Source: Hymenobacter cheonanensis (GTDB taxonomy: Bacteria > Bacteroidota > Bacteroidia > Cytophagales > Hymenobacteraceae). Taken from it: a stretch of 64,000 bases of DNA. Below, one piece after another: positions 1-9,462 of the stretch. A program made the translations under genes and the position numbers. The stretch covers positions 1-64,000 of the forward strand of contig NZ_JAUQSW010000009.1 in the NCBI RefSeq assembly GCF_030581075.1. Direction: 5' to 3'. Position 1 is the stretch's first letter; every line of letters begins with the position of its first letter. Under the pieces are notes generated by a model that saw only the letters and a program-made list of their open reading frames with translations, was not told where the DNA came from and did no database searches.

Positions 1-1710
1 CCGCAAAAGTACGCCCGGCGGCGCCGGCGGGGCGGGCTGGGTGTATTCGCGCAGCCGGTCCATCCTATCGAGTTCCAGCAGGCGGGCCAGTGCCTTTTTG
101 CCCTGCGGGCGACGGCCGGGCCAGTAGTAAGTGCCCGCGTCGGCGGGCAGCTCCACCGGGCGGGTGGCTTCGAGGGCATAGGCCCGCCCCTTCCGGTAGG
201 GCACGGCCCAGCGCCATAGCCGCGCGCTATCGGTTTCGGCCGGCTGGCCCTCCTCGCCATAGGTAATCAGCACACTGCGGAAAGGAAACAGCTGCCGGGC
301 AGGGTGCCGGGCGCCAATTGCCGTGCAGGACTCGGGCAGGCAGCGAAAAAACTGGAAGTACAGCTGGCCCGCCTGGCCCGCCGGCTCGCGCCAGCACACG
401 CGCACCGTGTCGCCGCGCGCGTTGCTGGCAATCAGCAGCGAGTCGGCCGAGGCCGCAATGGCTGTTGGCTGCCACTGCTTTTCTTGCAGGTCGCGAATAG
501 TCAACAAGGTGCTGCCACTGTCTTGCCTGCACAGCACCCACCTGCCAGTGAGCGGCCACAGCTGCCAGGCGCTGAAAGCGCCGGGCGCCAGCCGGAGCCT
601 GGCTTTGGCATCGGGCTTGGGCACGAGCTTGGCCCTAGTATCGGCCTTGGGCTGGGTGCTGCCTGGCTCGCATACCCGCCAGCCGGCCGGGGTGCGCACC
701 AGCGCCCGCTGGCCGCCCGGCAGCCACCGATGCGCCAGTATGCGTTGGTTTCTCAGCATCAGGGTGTCCGGGCCGTCTGGCGTTGCCTTGTACCAGTACA
801 GGGTGCTGTCGGTGTCAATTGCCGCGTAGCGCCAGGCGCCGGCCGCCGGGCCGCTTGCCGCGTCCAGCGCCTCAACTGCGCGAAAGCTGGCGGGGCCCGG
901 CAGCGGCCGCAGGGTGCGCGTAGCCGGGTCGAGACGCATAAACTGCCAGCTGCCGTTGGGCACAGCTTGCAGCTTCAGCACCTCGGGGCGCAGAAATACC
1001 ACCTGCTGGCTGGGCGCCGGGCTCACGAACTGGCCGGCCAGGGCATCGTATACCCACTGGGCGCTGTCGCCCGCGGCCGGGTCGGCTTTGCTTACCCACA
1101 GCGCCGTTAACCCCGCCCGGTTTACTTTATTCAGCTGGGTTATCCTGGTGCCGGCCGGGAGCGCGGCGCTGGGCCGCCGCCAGGGCCGGGCCCCGCCTAC
1201 CCAGTAGAGGCGGCGGCCCACCGAATCGACGGCGGCCAGGCCATACTCGTCAAATATCGGCAGTACTCCATAGTCGCTGGCCGGACGCAGAACAGTGTCC
1301 GGGGCCGGCGGGCAGTTGCACCACAGCCGGCCAAACTGCAGCACGCGGCGGCAGGTATCGGCGGCGCCGGCCCCGCCCAGCCGCACATCCGTGTACTCCC
1401 GCAAAACCCGCCCAACGCGCACCGGCTCCGCCTGCCGGGCGGCCGGCCCTAGCTGATACACCTGATAGGGAGGGCCTAGCGAGGCGGGCAGCGAGTCGGG
1501 CAGCTGCTTGCCCACAAAAAACAGGCGGCCGTTTACTTGCTGCACGGTGGCCCAGTCTACTGCGTGCCCCTGCTGCCAGAACGCAATAAGGCGGCTCATA
1601 AGCACTTGCGCTGTACTGGTTTGGCTACCCGCCCCGGGCGCCTGCGCTACTCCAGCCCGACTGGCCAGCATACTACCTCCCGTAAGCAATGCCAGCCAGC
1701 CCCACCTCAT
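1..1710 (-). CDS. Exported protein of unknown function (C-terminus cut off by the window edge)
   Basis: The minus-strand frame stays open from the ATG at 1710 to the window edge, giving 570 codons with no stop, so the C-terminus lies outside. The first 25 or so residues form a clear signal peptide (MRWGWLALL, then ASRAGVAQA before a likely cleavage site). A second in-frame ATG at 1671 would remove most of that signal, so 1710 is preferred. The remainder is rich in Trp, Gly, Pro and Asp and has no motif I recognise; the spacing of short aromatic-rich strands would suit a beta-rich extracytoplasmic fold, but that is a guess. Several frames on the opposite strand are open only because the sequence is GC-rich. 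The reading frame is well supported; the function is unknown. Confidence 0.75.
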   Translation of the reverse strand, partial: MRWGWLALLTGGSMLASRAGVAQAPGAGSQTSTAQVLMSRLIAFWQQGHAVDWATVQQVNGRLFFVGKQLPDSLPASLGPPYQVYQLGPAARQAEPVRVGRVLREYTDVRLGGAGAADTCRRVLQFGRLWCNCPPAPDTVLRPASDYGVLPIFDEYGLAAVDSVGRRLYWVGGARPWRRPSAALPAGTRITQLNKVNRAGLTALWVSKADPAAGDSAQWVYDALAGQFVSPAPSQQVVFLRPEVLKLQAVPNGSWQFMRLDPATRTLRPLPGPASFRAVEALDAASGPAAGAWRYAAIDTDSTLYWYKATPDGPDTLMLRNQRILAHRWLPGGQRALVRTPAGWRVCEPGSTQPKADTRAKLVPKPDAKARLRLAPGAFSAWQLWPLTGRWVLCRQDSGSTLLTIRDLQEKQWQPTAIAASADSLLIASNARGDTVRVCWREPAGQAGQLYFQFFRCLPESCTAIGARHPARQLFPFRSVLITYGEEGQPAETDSARLWRWAVPYRKGRAYALEATRPVELPADAGTYYWPGRRPQGKKALARLLELDRMDRLREYTQPAPPAPPGVLLR

Positions 1711-1934
1711 ATAGCAGTAGTGAAATGAGGCAGCAAGAAACAGCCTCACTGCAAGCTATGCAACCGTGCTAGCACTGAATTCTAGCAAGTACTCGAAGCC
1801 AATTATGCCAGTATTTTTATAGTATACACCTAGCTTTTCGGGGCGGCACGCCTGCTGCCAATGCCGCCGCTGGTGGGCAGCGCCGCCGCAATACCTGGCT
1901 AAACCTGTGGGCGTCGGCTGCGTTAGGTGTCGCC

Positions 1935-2612
1935 ATGGACCTTGCTTTCGTACTGTACTTTTTGCGCCGCCTGGCGGCGAATAACAACGCGGCCTGGATG
2001 CAGGCGCACCGCGCCGACTACCTGCGCGCCCGCGACACCTTTGCCGCCTTGGTGACCGAAGTGCTGCACCAGGCCACGCCGGTTGCGCCCGAGCTGGCCG
2101 ACCTCACGCCCACGCAAGTGATGTTCCGGCTGCATAAAAACGACCGCAGCCAAACCGACCCCGAACCCTACAAGCGGCGCTTTGGCTCGGGGCTGGTGCC
2201 GGGCGGGCGGCACGCGCAGCGGGCCGGCTACTTCTTGGCCCTGATGCCGGGCGGCGGCTCGTGGCTGCGAGCCGGACGCTTCACCCCTACCCCGCCCGAG
2301 CTGGCAGCCATCCGGCAGGAAATCCATTACAGTAGCGCCGAGTTTCACCGTCAATTGGCGGCACCCGAGTTGCTCCAACACTTTCCTGCCGGGCTAGACA
2401 TGAGCGTGGAGCAACTGACGCGCCCGCCCCGCGGCTACACCGCCGACGACCCCGACTTGCCGTGGCTGAAACTTAAGAGCTTCGGTGTGAATAGTTACTT
2501 CAGCGACACGGAGGTACTGGCGCCCGATTTTGTGGGTCGCGTGGTGGCTCGCATTGCCGCCGCCCGGCCCTGGGTGCAGTTCCTCAACGAGGCGCTTGGC
2601 GACGGCAAGTAA
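1935..2612 (+). CDS. DUF2461 (TIGR02453-type) protein
   Basis: The 225-residue product matches the DUF2461 family in length and in several typical stretches: an N-terminal FLRRLAANN...W segment, then MFRLHKNDRSQTDPEPYKR at about residues 63-81, a GGGSWLRAGR segment near residue 112, a TRPPRGY segment, and LKLKSFGVNSYFSD near the C-terminus. The family has no established biochemical role. The gene appears complete, starting at an ATG and ending in TAA. A second, 5'-truncated copy lies at 7119-7604 and aligns from Met63 onward. The two are similar but clearly diverged, so this is not a recent exact duplication. Confidence 0.85.
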   Translation: MDLAFVLYFLRRLAANNNAAWMQAHRADYLRARDTFAALVTEVLHQATPVAPELADLTPTQVMFRLHKNDRSQTDPEPYKRRFGSGLVPGGRHAQRAGYFLALMPGGGSWLRAGRFTPTPPELAAIRQEIHYSSAEFHRQLAAPELLQHFPAGLDMSVEQLTRPPRGYTADDPDLPWLKLKSFGVNSYFSDTEVLAPDFVGRVVARIAAARPWVQFLNEALGDGK

Positions 2613-2696
2613 GCCGCTAAGTAAGGGCTATCAATGCGCGCAGCGGGGCTTCTATTTACCACCTAGCACCTTCATCGTTATGCCTACAACGCATTG

Positions 2697-2770
2697 TTGA
2701 GGTGGTCTAAGAAAGGCGGACAGAAGAAGGACGTATATTTCTTCTGTCCGCCTTTCCTAGACCACCTCAA
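2697..2770. repeat. 74-bp perfect-hairpin element with IS-like ends (MITE-like)
   Basis: Two 31-base arms (2697-2727 and 2740-2770) are inverted copies of each other with one mismatch, separated by a 12-base loop. Both arms end in TTGAGGTGGTC, which is also the outer sequence of the degraded IS3-type end at 6910-6935. This looks like a minimal non-autonomous element or two abutting transposon ends rather than a terminator, because neither side has a T tract. Confidence 0.75.
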
Positions 2771-3153
2771 CCTGTCGTGTCCGGTCACGCAAGGACAGGC
2801 TTGGCAAGTGGAATGGACTGTCCGTTTCCGGTGCAAGCCGACTTAGCTAAGTGCCTGCTACCAGGCAACGCCTTATTGTCGTTCCGCAGGGCAATAGAAG
2901 CGTTACCTGCTAGTCAGGACCGGCCACGCAGCCTCAACTATTTGAATCGTAAACTCATTCGTTTGATTCTTATTAGTTGCTCCTGCCAACCGGACAGACC
3001 TTTGTCTTTCTTAAGCCTAACCTGCTTTGAAGTACGTGCTCTTGCCAATCAACGGCCGAGGGGGCCGGGGCCACCGTTGGAAGCCGACCAGTACCTGTTC
3101 GCCAAGTGCTTGCTTAAGCTGCCAAAGACAGGTTAGCCACCGCCGACTTACCT
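2771..3153. other. Gene-free stretch upstream of the AraC-type remnant
   Basis: No convincing gene is seen here. A 119-codon plus-strand frame (2777-3136) has no recognisable family features and runs through the repeated box at 2953-3004, so it is not called. The stretch is less GC-rich than its neighbours and probably is regulatory or decayed DNA. Confidence 0.5.
2953..3004 (+). promoter_or_regulatory. Copy 1 of a repeated 52-bp promoter-like box
   Basis: This box shares ATTCGTTTGATTC at its left and CAGACCTTTG at its right with the box at 3851-3902. The distance between the two blocks is identical in both copies. It lies about 150 bases ahead of the AraC-type remnant. TTTG elements resemble Bacteroidota promoter parts, but the 31-base gap is too long for a normal -33/-7 pair, so an operator or activator site is as likely. 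Confidence 0.5.
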
Positions 3154-3702
3154 ATGAAAGGATTTAAGGTTTATCAGCTGGATGCTACACACAATCCGCC
3201 GGCGGCGTCCGGTCGCCGCGACTTGTATACCATGTACTTACTGACCGGCGCACGGCGGTGGCAGTGCGCTGACCAGGCAGTGGAGCGGGACGGTACGTAC
3301 TTATTTATCGGTACTCCAAGCGAGGCAGAAAACGTAGCCTCCGCAGCGATTTATCAGGCAGGCTACGGCTGTTTGTTTACGAGTGAATTCGTGCAGGAAG
3401 GAAGTCTGGTGGGAGCGGTGCCGCCGTGGGCGGTGCTCACCGGCAAGTATACCCGTACCCTTTTGCTGGGCAACGAACAGGCGACGTATCTGGTGGGACT
3501 CTTCGAGAAGATGCTGGCGGAGCAACAATCCGCGTACCGCTTTAAGGACGAGCTGCTTCGTAGCTACCTCAACCTGGTCCTGCACGAAGCCACGCGGCTA
3601 TGTCAGCCAGCCGTAAAATACCGCTTTCGGTATTACTGCCAGCAGCCGGAAACCGGAAGCACGCCTAGGTTAGGCTGGGGAAGCCGCCGGCGCCAGGGGT
3701 GA
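3154..3702 (+). pseudogene. AraC-family regulator remnant lacking the DNA-binding domain
   Basis: The first 150 or so residues read like the N-terminal sensor half of Cytophagales AraC-family regulators: MKGFKVYQLD, a DGTYLFIGTP block, CLFTSEFV, then a helical FEKMLAEQQSAYRFKDELLRSYL segment followed by LVLHEATRL. Intact members continue for another 120 residues with two helix-turn-helix motifs. Here the frame ends after 182 residues in an unrelated basic tail. The short string TGSTPR near the end resembles the extreme C-terminus of such regulators, so an internal deletion may have joined the two ends; that is inference. Without the helix-turn-helix it should not bind DNA. It probably once controlled the adjacent reductase genes. 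Confidence 0.7.
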
Positions 3703-4913
<1,211 letters not shown>

Positions 4914-4934
4914 CGCTGCTGGCAGCTTCCCCCA

Positions 4935-5225
4935 ATGGAAAAGAAGGCGCATCGCTACCACCTGCGGCTCGACCAGCTAAGCACCAAAACGGGTGCCGGT
5001 GAGCCGGCTTCGCTCGAATTTGACTTCAGCAACCACGATGATGTACTACACATTGTGCGGCTGATGCAGGCCAAGCCGCTGTTCAGCGACCCGGACGAGG
5101 CCGCGCAGTTTGCCGTGGGCCTAAAGCTCTTCAGCGAGGTCATGCTCCGGCACCGTACCGACCCGCTTTTTACGGAGGTGGTGCAGGCGTTCGGCCCGTT
5201 TATGAAGAAGCTTAAGGCGAGTTAA
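4935..5225 (+). CDS. DUF3861 family small protein
   Basis: The 96-residue product begins MEKKAHRYHLRLDQL and contains the LEFDFSNHDDVLHIVRLMQ and GLKLFSEVMLRHR segments typical of DUF3861 proteins, ending in GPFMKKLK. Length and layout fit the family well. The function is unknown; it has no signal peptide or membrane helix. It sits between two aldo/keto reductase genes with short gaps of 21 and 24 bases and was probably co-transcribed with them. DUF3861 genes often accompany stress or redox genes, but nothing in this sequence proves such a role. Confidence 0.85.
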   Translation: MEKKAHRYHLRLDQLSTKTGAGEPASLEFDFSNHDDVLHIVRLMQAKPLFSDPDEAAQFAVGLKLFSEVMLRHRTDPLFTEVVQAFGPFMKKLKAS

Positions 5226-5249
5226 CACCTCATTTTCAACCTAGTACAG

Positions 5250-6341
5250 ATGTCCCTGAATTCGTATGTAACCCTGGGCCGGTCCGGCCTACGGGTAAGC
5301 CCACTGTGCCTGGGCGCCATGACCTTCGGCGAGGACTGGGGCATGGGCTCTTCGCCACAGGAAGCCGAGGCCATTTTGGCCCGGTATTGGGAGCTGGGCG
5401 GCAATTTTCTGGACACGTCCAACGCCTACAATAACGGGCATTCCGAGAAGATTATCGGCGACGCGCTGGGCCGTGAATCGTCCAAACGCGACCGCATGGT
5501 CATCGGGACCAAGTTTGCCAACAACCTCTACCCGGGCGACCCCAACGGCGGCGGCAACGGCACCAAGGCGCTTATTCAGCAGTGCGAGCAGTCGCTGCGC
5601 CGGCTGCAAACCGATTACATCGACCTGTACTGGATTCACCACTAGGACTGGAACACGCCGGTGGAGGAAACCATGAAGGCGCTCAACCACCTGGTCAGCA
5701 GCGGCAAGGTGCGCTACATCGGCGTTTCTGACACGCCGGCTTGGCAGGTGGCACAAGCCCATACCCTGGCCCAGCTAAAGGACTGGACCCCGTTCGTGGG
5801 CCTGCAGATTGAATACTCGCTGCTGGAGCGCACGGTAGAAGACGAGCTGCTGCCCATGGCCCAGGCGCTGGGTATCGGGGTCACGCCCTGGTCGCCGCTC
5901 AAGTCGGGGCTGTTGTCGGGCAAATTTACCCGCACCAACGCCGGGCAGGTCGGCGGCAGCCGCGGCGAGCTGATGGGCACGGTGTCGCTGCTCGATGAGC
6001 GGGCCTATACCATCCTCGACCGCCTGGCTAAGCTAGCCGACGCGCACCAAACAACTTCTGCCGCCATTGCCCTGGCCTGGGTGGCGAGCCGGCCGGGGGT
6101 GACTTCGACCATCATCGGCGCCCGCCGGCTCGACCAGTTGGAGGCCAACGTCGCGGCCCTGGACGTGCGACTCTCGGCCGAAGAACTCGCGTCCCTGGAC
6201 GCGCTCTCGACGCCCCCGCCCATGTTCACGACCATGCAGCAGCGCCTAACCAGCAGCTTTCAGCACGGGGGGATTTCGGTGAATGGGGTCACGCCCTTCA
6301 AATATCCGATGACTCCCAATTCTGACCAGGACCGGTACTAA
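5250..6341 (+). pseudogene. Aldo/keto reductase interrupted by an in-frame TAG
   Basis: The frame encodes a full-length (about 363 codons) aldo/keto reductase: GRSGLRVSPLCLGAMTFG at the start, FLDTSNAY with the catalytic Asp and Tyr, VIGTKF with the Lys, DLYWIHH with the His, and the C-terminal STIIGARRLDQLEAN cofactor loop. Codon 132 (5643-5645) is TAG, exactly where homologues usually have Trp (HxWD), and the frame continues undisturbed afterwards. A single TGG to TAG change therefore explains the break. The second half has an internal ATG at 5670, but the barrel cannot fold from it alone. Either this is a recent pseudogene or the base is a sequencing error. It lies downstream of DUF3861 in the same apparent operon. 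Confidence 0.85.
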
Positions 6342-6397
6342 CTGCTTCGACGGGAGCAGGCAGGCAGCCACAATCCTAGCAAACCCCAGCACCACGT

Positions 6398-6438
6398 AAA
6401 AGGGAGGTAGCCCGATAAATTTGGGTTACCTCCCTTTT
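6398..6438 (+). terminator. Rho-independent-type terminator after the reductase operon
   Basis: Arms at 6398-6413 and 6423-6438 pair over 16 bases with one G-T type mismatch around a 9-base loop. The stem ends in AAAAGGG/CCCTTTT, so it could act in both directions. It closes the 4062-6341 gene set. Confidence 0.75.
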
Positions 6439-6454
6439 CGGGTTAATCCAAACC

Positions 6455-6897
6455 AACCCGCTTCTCGCAAGTGGCTAGTGGGTATAGCTAACAAGCAGAT
6501 GGTGAGTTAACACTTAATGGCCACTATGCCGGAGGAACTGATTACTACTGCTTTGCAACGCGCTTTTCGAGCCCAGTCGCCTACCCCAGGCTTACTCGTC
6601 CACTCCAACCGCGGCAGGCAATACTGCAGCAACGCCTATCGCAAACTGCTCCATGACCACAAAGCGCTGGGCTCGCAGAGCCACCGTGGCGACTGCTGCA
6701 ACAATGCACAAGCTGAGAGCCTGTGGGCGCGCCTCGAAAAGGAGGTACTCGAAGTCCACGAGCGGCTCGTATTTGCCGACTTGGCCGATGTGTAGGCCAG
6801 CGTCGCCAACTATTTGACTAGTATAATCACGAGCGCCTGCACTGCAGCATCGGCTATCAAGTACCGTAGCACACTCATCAATAGCTTTTCAACTTAA
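6455..6897 (+). pseudogene. IS3-family transposase (OrfB) 3' remnant
   Basis: The segment retains the C-terminal integrase (rve) core: LLVHSNRGRQYCSNAYRKLL, a degraded SQSHRGDCCNNAQAESLWARLEKE, and then ADLADV before a stop. Past that stop, shifting frame restores a YFD-YNHERLHCSIGYQVP tail typical of IS3-family OrfB, so the gene has at least one frameshift and two stops. Upstream codons around 6470-6516 give VGIANKQMVS, like the VVGWAIA strand, again with stops. OrfA and the N-terminal half are missing. The catalytic Asp of HSDRG is Asn here, which alone would inactivate the enzyme. Confidence 0.8.
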
Positions 6898-6909
6898 CGC
6901 CCTAAACTA

Positions 6910-6935
6910 TCCAGCGTAATCGGACCACCTCAACT
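6910..6935. mobile_element. Right end of the degraded IS3-type element
   Basis: This sequence follows the transposase remnant by a few bases, where the terminal repeat of an IS3-family element belongs. It ends in GACCACCTCAA, the same terminus as both arms of the hairpin at 2697-2770. No matching left end next to the remnant was found, so the left part was lost by deletion. Confidence 0.6.
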
Positions 6936-7118
6936 AGGGCGCGGTCTTGTTCAGGCGCCTAAAGCAGTGTGCCGCAGATTGAGTTAACTGTATCCCAATT
7001 GCACCCACATGTATCCTGTAACCTCTAATTATAGGATACCTTATCAGATTCCAAGCAAACCAACAAAACACAATTTACTTATTATCAGCATACTACTTGA
7101 ATACACGGGCTTATATTC

Positions 7119-7604
7119 ATGTTTCGGCTGCATAAAAATGACCGCAGCCAAACCGACCCCGAGCCCTACAAGCGCCGCCTGGGCGCGGGCCTGGTGCCCG
7201 GCGGGCGGCACGCGCTGCGCGCCGGCTACTTTCTGGCCCTGATGCCAGGTGGCGGTTCGTGGGTGCGGGCCGGCCGCTTCACGCCCACGCCGCCCGAGCT
7301 GGCCGCCATCCGGCAGGAAATTCACTACGATAGCGCGGGCTTTCACCGCGTCATCGAGGCGCCGGAAATTCTGCAGCATTTTCCCGGTGGCCTGGACCTG
7401 AGCGCGCCGCAGCTTACGCGCCCGCCGCGCGGCTACGAGGCCACCGACCCCGGCCTGCCTTTTCTAAAGCTGAAAAGCTTTGGCCTGAACAGCTATTTCT
7501 CGGATGCCGACGTGCTAGCCCCCGATTTTATCGACCAGGCCGTGGCCCGCCTGGTGGCCGCCCAGCCGTGGGTAGCATTCCTGAACCGGGCGCTGGCCGA
7601 ATAA
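7119..7604 (+). pseudogene. 5'-truncated DUF2461 paralogue
   Basis: The frame encodes 161 residues that align with residues 63-225 of the DUF2461 protein at 1935-2612, beginning exactly at the MFRLHKND methionine. The first 62 residues of the family are absent, and the upstream DNA (AT-rich, 6936-7118) shows no trace of them. The retained part is well conserved (TRPPRGY, LKLKSFGLNSYFSDADVLAPDF), so it decayed recently or a shortened protein is still made from the ATG at 7119. It is followed within 7 bases by a strong terminator. Confidence 0.75.
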
Positions 7605-7610
7605 CCGCAT

Positions 7611-7658
7611 AAAAAAGCCCGTTGGGGTGCGTGCTGCCGCACCCCAACGGGCTTTTTT
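7611..7658. terminator. Strong bidirectional terminator
   Basis: A perfect 21-base stem (7611-7631 with 7638-7658) with a 6-base loop is flanked by A6 and T6. It separates the convergent DUF2461 remnant and the deoxynucleoside kinase gene and can serve both. Confidence 0.9.
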
Positions 7659-7675
7659 ACACTACCTGCTAGGCC

Positions 7676-8299
7676 CTAAAACAAGCCAAACAGCTTGTTG
7701 TCGATGCGCTCGATGATGGAGCCCAGGTCTTCGGGATTGCGCACGTAGTCAAGCTCGTTTACGTCGATAATGAGCAGCTTGCCCTGCTTGTACTCGGCAA
7801 TCCACTGGTCGTAGTGCTCGTTGAGGTTGCGCAGGTACTCGATGCTGATGGAGTTTTCGTAGTTGCGGCCGCGCTTCTCAATCTGGCCGATGAGCTTGGG
7901 CAGGTCGGCACGCAGGTAAAGCAGCAGGTCGGGCGGGTCTACCAGGCTTATCATGCTCTCAAACAGGGCGTAGTAGTTGTTATAATCGCGCTCGGCCAGC
8001 AGCCCCGATTGGTGCAGGTTGGCGGCAAAGATGTGCGCGTCTTCGTAAATTGTGCGGTCTTGAATGACACTCTTACCTTCGCTCACCAACTCTTTGATGC
8101 GGCGCGTTTGGCGAAAGCGGCCGTTCAGAAAATAAACCTGCAAATGGAAGGCCCAGCGCGGCATGTCTGCGTAAAAGTCCTTCAAATACGGATTATCGTC
8201 CACTTCTTCCAGAAAAACTTCCCAGCGAAAATGCTGGGCCAATTTGTGGGCGAGGGTCGTTTTGCCGGCTCCGATATTGCCAACGATAGCAATGTGCAT
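7676..8299 (-). CDS. Deoxynucleoside kinase (dGK/dAK/dCK family)
   Basis: The 207-residue product is a typical bacterial deoxynucleoside kinase that phosphorylates deoxynucleosides for nucleotide salvage. The P-loop GNIGAGKT occupies residues 7-14, an acidic EE pair follows at 31-32, and the substrate-binding QDRTIYED lies at 80-87, including the conserved Asp-Arg pair. A lid-like RGRNYE segment follows near residue 143, and LLIIDVNELDYV near the end is typical. The length fits the family. The gene is transcribed alone, away from 8377-8829, and ends at the shared terminator at 7611-7658. Base specificity cannot be read with confidence. Confidence 0.92.
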   Translation of the reverse strand: MHIAIVGNIGAGKTTLAHKLAQHFRWEVFLEEVDDNPYLKDFYADMPRWAFHLQVYFLNGRFRQTRRIKELVSEGKSVIQDRTIYEDAHIFAANLHQSGLLAERDYNNYYALFESMISLVDPPDLLLYLRADLPKLIGQIEKRGRNYENSISIEYLRNLNEHYDQWIAEYKQGKLLIIDVNELDYVRNPEDLGSIIERIDNKLFGLF

Positions 8300-8376
8300 G
8301 CGATAAATACTGTAGGCGGACGAATTGAGGACGCCAAAGGTAAGCGCTGCAGTGCCCTACTCTCTCCCCTTCCGCT

Positions 8377-8829
8377 ATGACTTCACGCTTCTCCTCTGCG
8401 CTGGCTACGCGCCTGCTTAGGCTGTTCGACGTGCACGGGGCTTTGCTAGCCGATTTCGACCACTTTCCGACCCTCGATTTGCTGCACGTGCGCTGGCACG
8501 GCCACCTCACCTCCGATGCCCTGGTGCAGGGCGCCCGGGCGGGCCTGGCGCTGTTTGCGGGCCAGCCGCTGCCGCGCCGCCTGCTCAGCAACCACTCGCA
8601 AGTGACGGGCGAATGGGCCGAAGCCCTGCCCTGGCTACAATACGAGTGGCTGCCCGAGGTAACTGAGCGTGGCGTGCGCGTGCTAGCCCACGTGCTGGCC
8701 AAAAGCCACGGCAGCCACGCGGTAAACTACCAAGGCAGCCAGGAATTTGTGACGGCTCTGCGGCAAACCATGCGCACCGCCTCGTTTCGCAACCTGGAGC
8801 CCGCCTGGCGCTGGCTCGTGCAGCGCTAG
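8377..8829 (+). CDS. STAS/SEC14-like domain protein of unknown function
   Basis: The 150-residue product has no signal peptide. Its layout resembles small Bacteroidota proteins with a STAS/SEC14-like fold: a strand pair LDLLHVRWHGHLTSDAL, a helix, then RRLLSNHSQVTG and WLQYEWLPEVTERGVRVLAHVLAKS. The family match is by general pattern, not by a diagnostic motif. It is divergent from the deoxynucleoside kinase gene with a 77-base shared upstream region and convergent with the exported protein at 8838-9317. Confidence 0.65.
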   Translation: MTSRFSSALATRLLRLFDVHGALLADFDHFPTLDLLHVRWHGHLTSDALVQGARAGLALFAGQPLPRRLLSNHSQVTGEWAEALPWLQYEWLPEVTERGVRVLAHVLAKSHGSHAVNYQGSQEFVTALRQTMRTASFRNLEPAWRWLVQR

Positions 8830-8837
8830 CCCTGGCC

Positions 8838-9317
8838 CTACTCGTTCACCCGGTCTTTCACGCGGCGGGCACCCTGCAGGGTGCGAAACTCGCCCTGGTA
8901 GGTACGCACTGTCAGGCGGTCATCGAGGGGCAGCTCCTGGCGCACGGCCTCGTAGCGGGTGTTGAGGCGGGTGAGGGCGGCGCTGGCCTCGTCCCAGTCC
9001 TGGGTGCTCCACTGGCGGCGCTGGGCGCGCGTGGCCTCCAGAAAGCGCTCGTATACCCCTAGCAGCTGGTTGGCCGGCAGGCGGTTTACGTCAATGCTTT
9101 CGTGCATGTACCTGGCCAGGCCCGGGTCGGCGGTGGCTACCAGGCGGCGGGCCGGGGCGGCCGTGCGGGGCACCGAGGCGTGGGGGCGGCCGCCCAGCAG
9201 GTCGCCCCGGCGCAGCAGGCTATCCTGGGCAGTAGTTTGGGCGGCGGCGGCTAGCGGCAGGGCGGCCAGCAGCAGGGCAGCGCCGGTGTAGCGGGCAAAA
9301 AAAACAGGCTTGGTCAT
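8838..9317 (-). CDS. Small exported protein of unknown function
   Basis: Starting at the ATG at 9317, the protein has a clean signal peptide (MTKPVFFARY, a hydrophobic GAALLLAALPLAAA core, then AQT). A longer frame back to 9371 would place 18 residues before the signal and is rejected. The mature part of about 130 residues is charged and probably helical, ending in an RTYQGEFRTLQGARRVKDRVNE segment. No family is recognised. It overlaps nothing and stands alone, convergent with 8377-8829. Confidence 0.7.
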   Translation of the reverse strand: MTKPVFFARYTGAALLLAALPLAAAAQTTAQDSLLRRGDLLGGRPHASVPRTAAPARRLVATADPGLARYMHESIDVNRLPANQLLGVYERFLEATRAQRRQWSTQDWDEASAALTRLNTRYEAVRQELPLDDRLTVRTYQGEFRTLQGARRVKDRVNE

Positions 9318-9462
9318 AGAAATAATACGTAGGTGAAGCAAGAACTGCCTTGCCAAATGCGGGCCAAACACGCCTGCTTAACGGCCGGCGCCGGCTTTGC
9401 GTATGCCTGGGTAGCTCACAAGTCGGTTTTTTGGCCGACCTTCGCCCGCTTCATCGTTGTTT

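Noticed and set aside
304..1110. Long open frame on the plus strand at the left end
   Set aside because: It lies opposite a 570-codon exported-protein frame with a signal peptide; its own product is a low-complexity Ala/Arg/Gln-rich shadow.
2777..3136. 119-codon frame ahead of the AraC remnant
   Set aside because: No family features; it runs through a repeated regulatory box.
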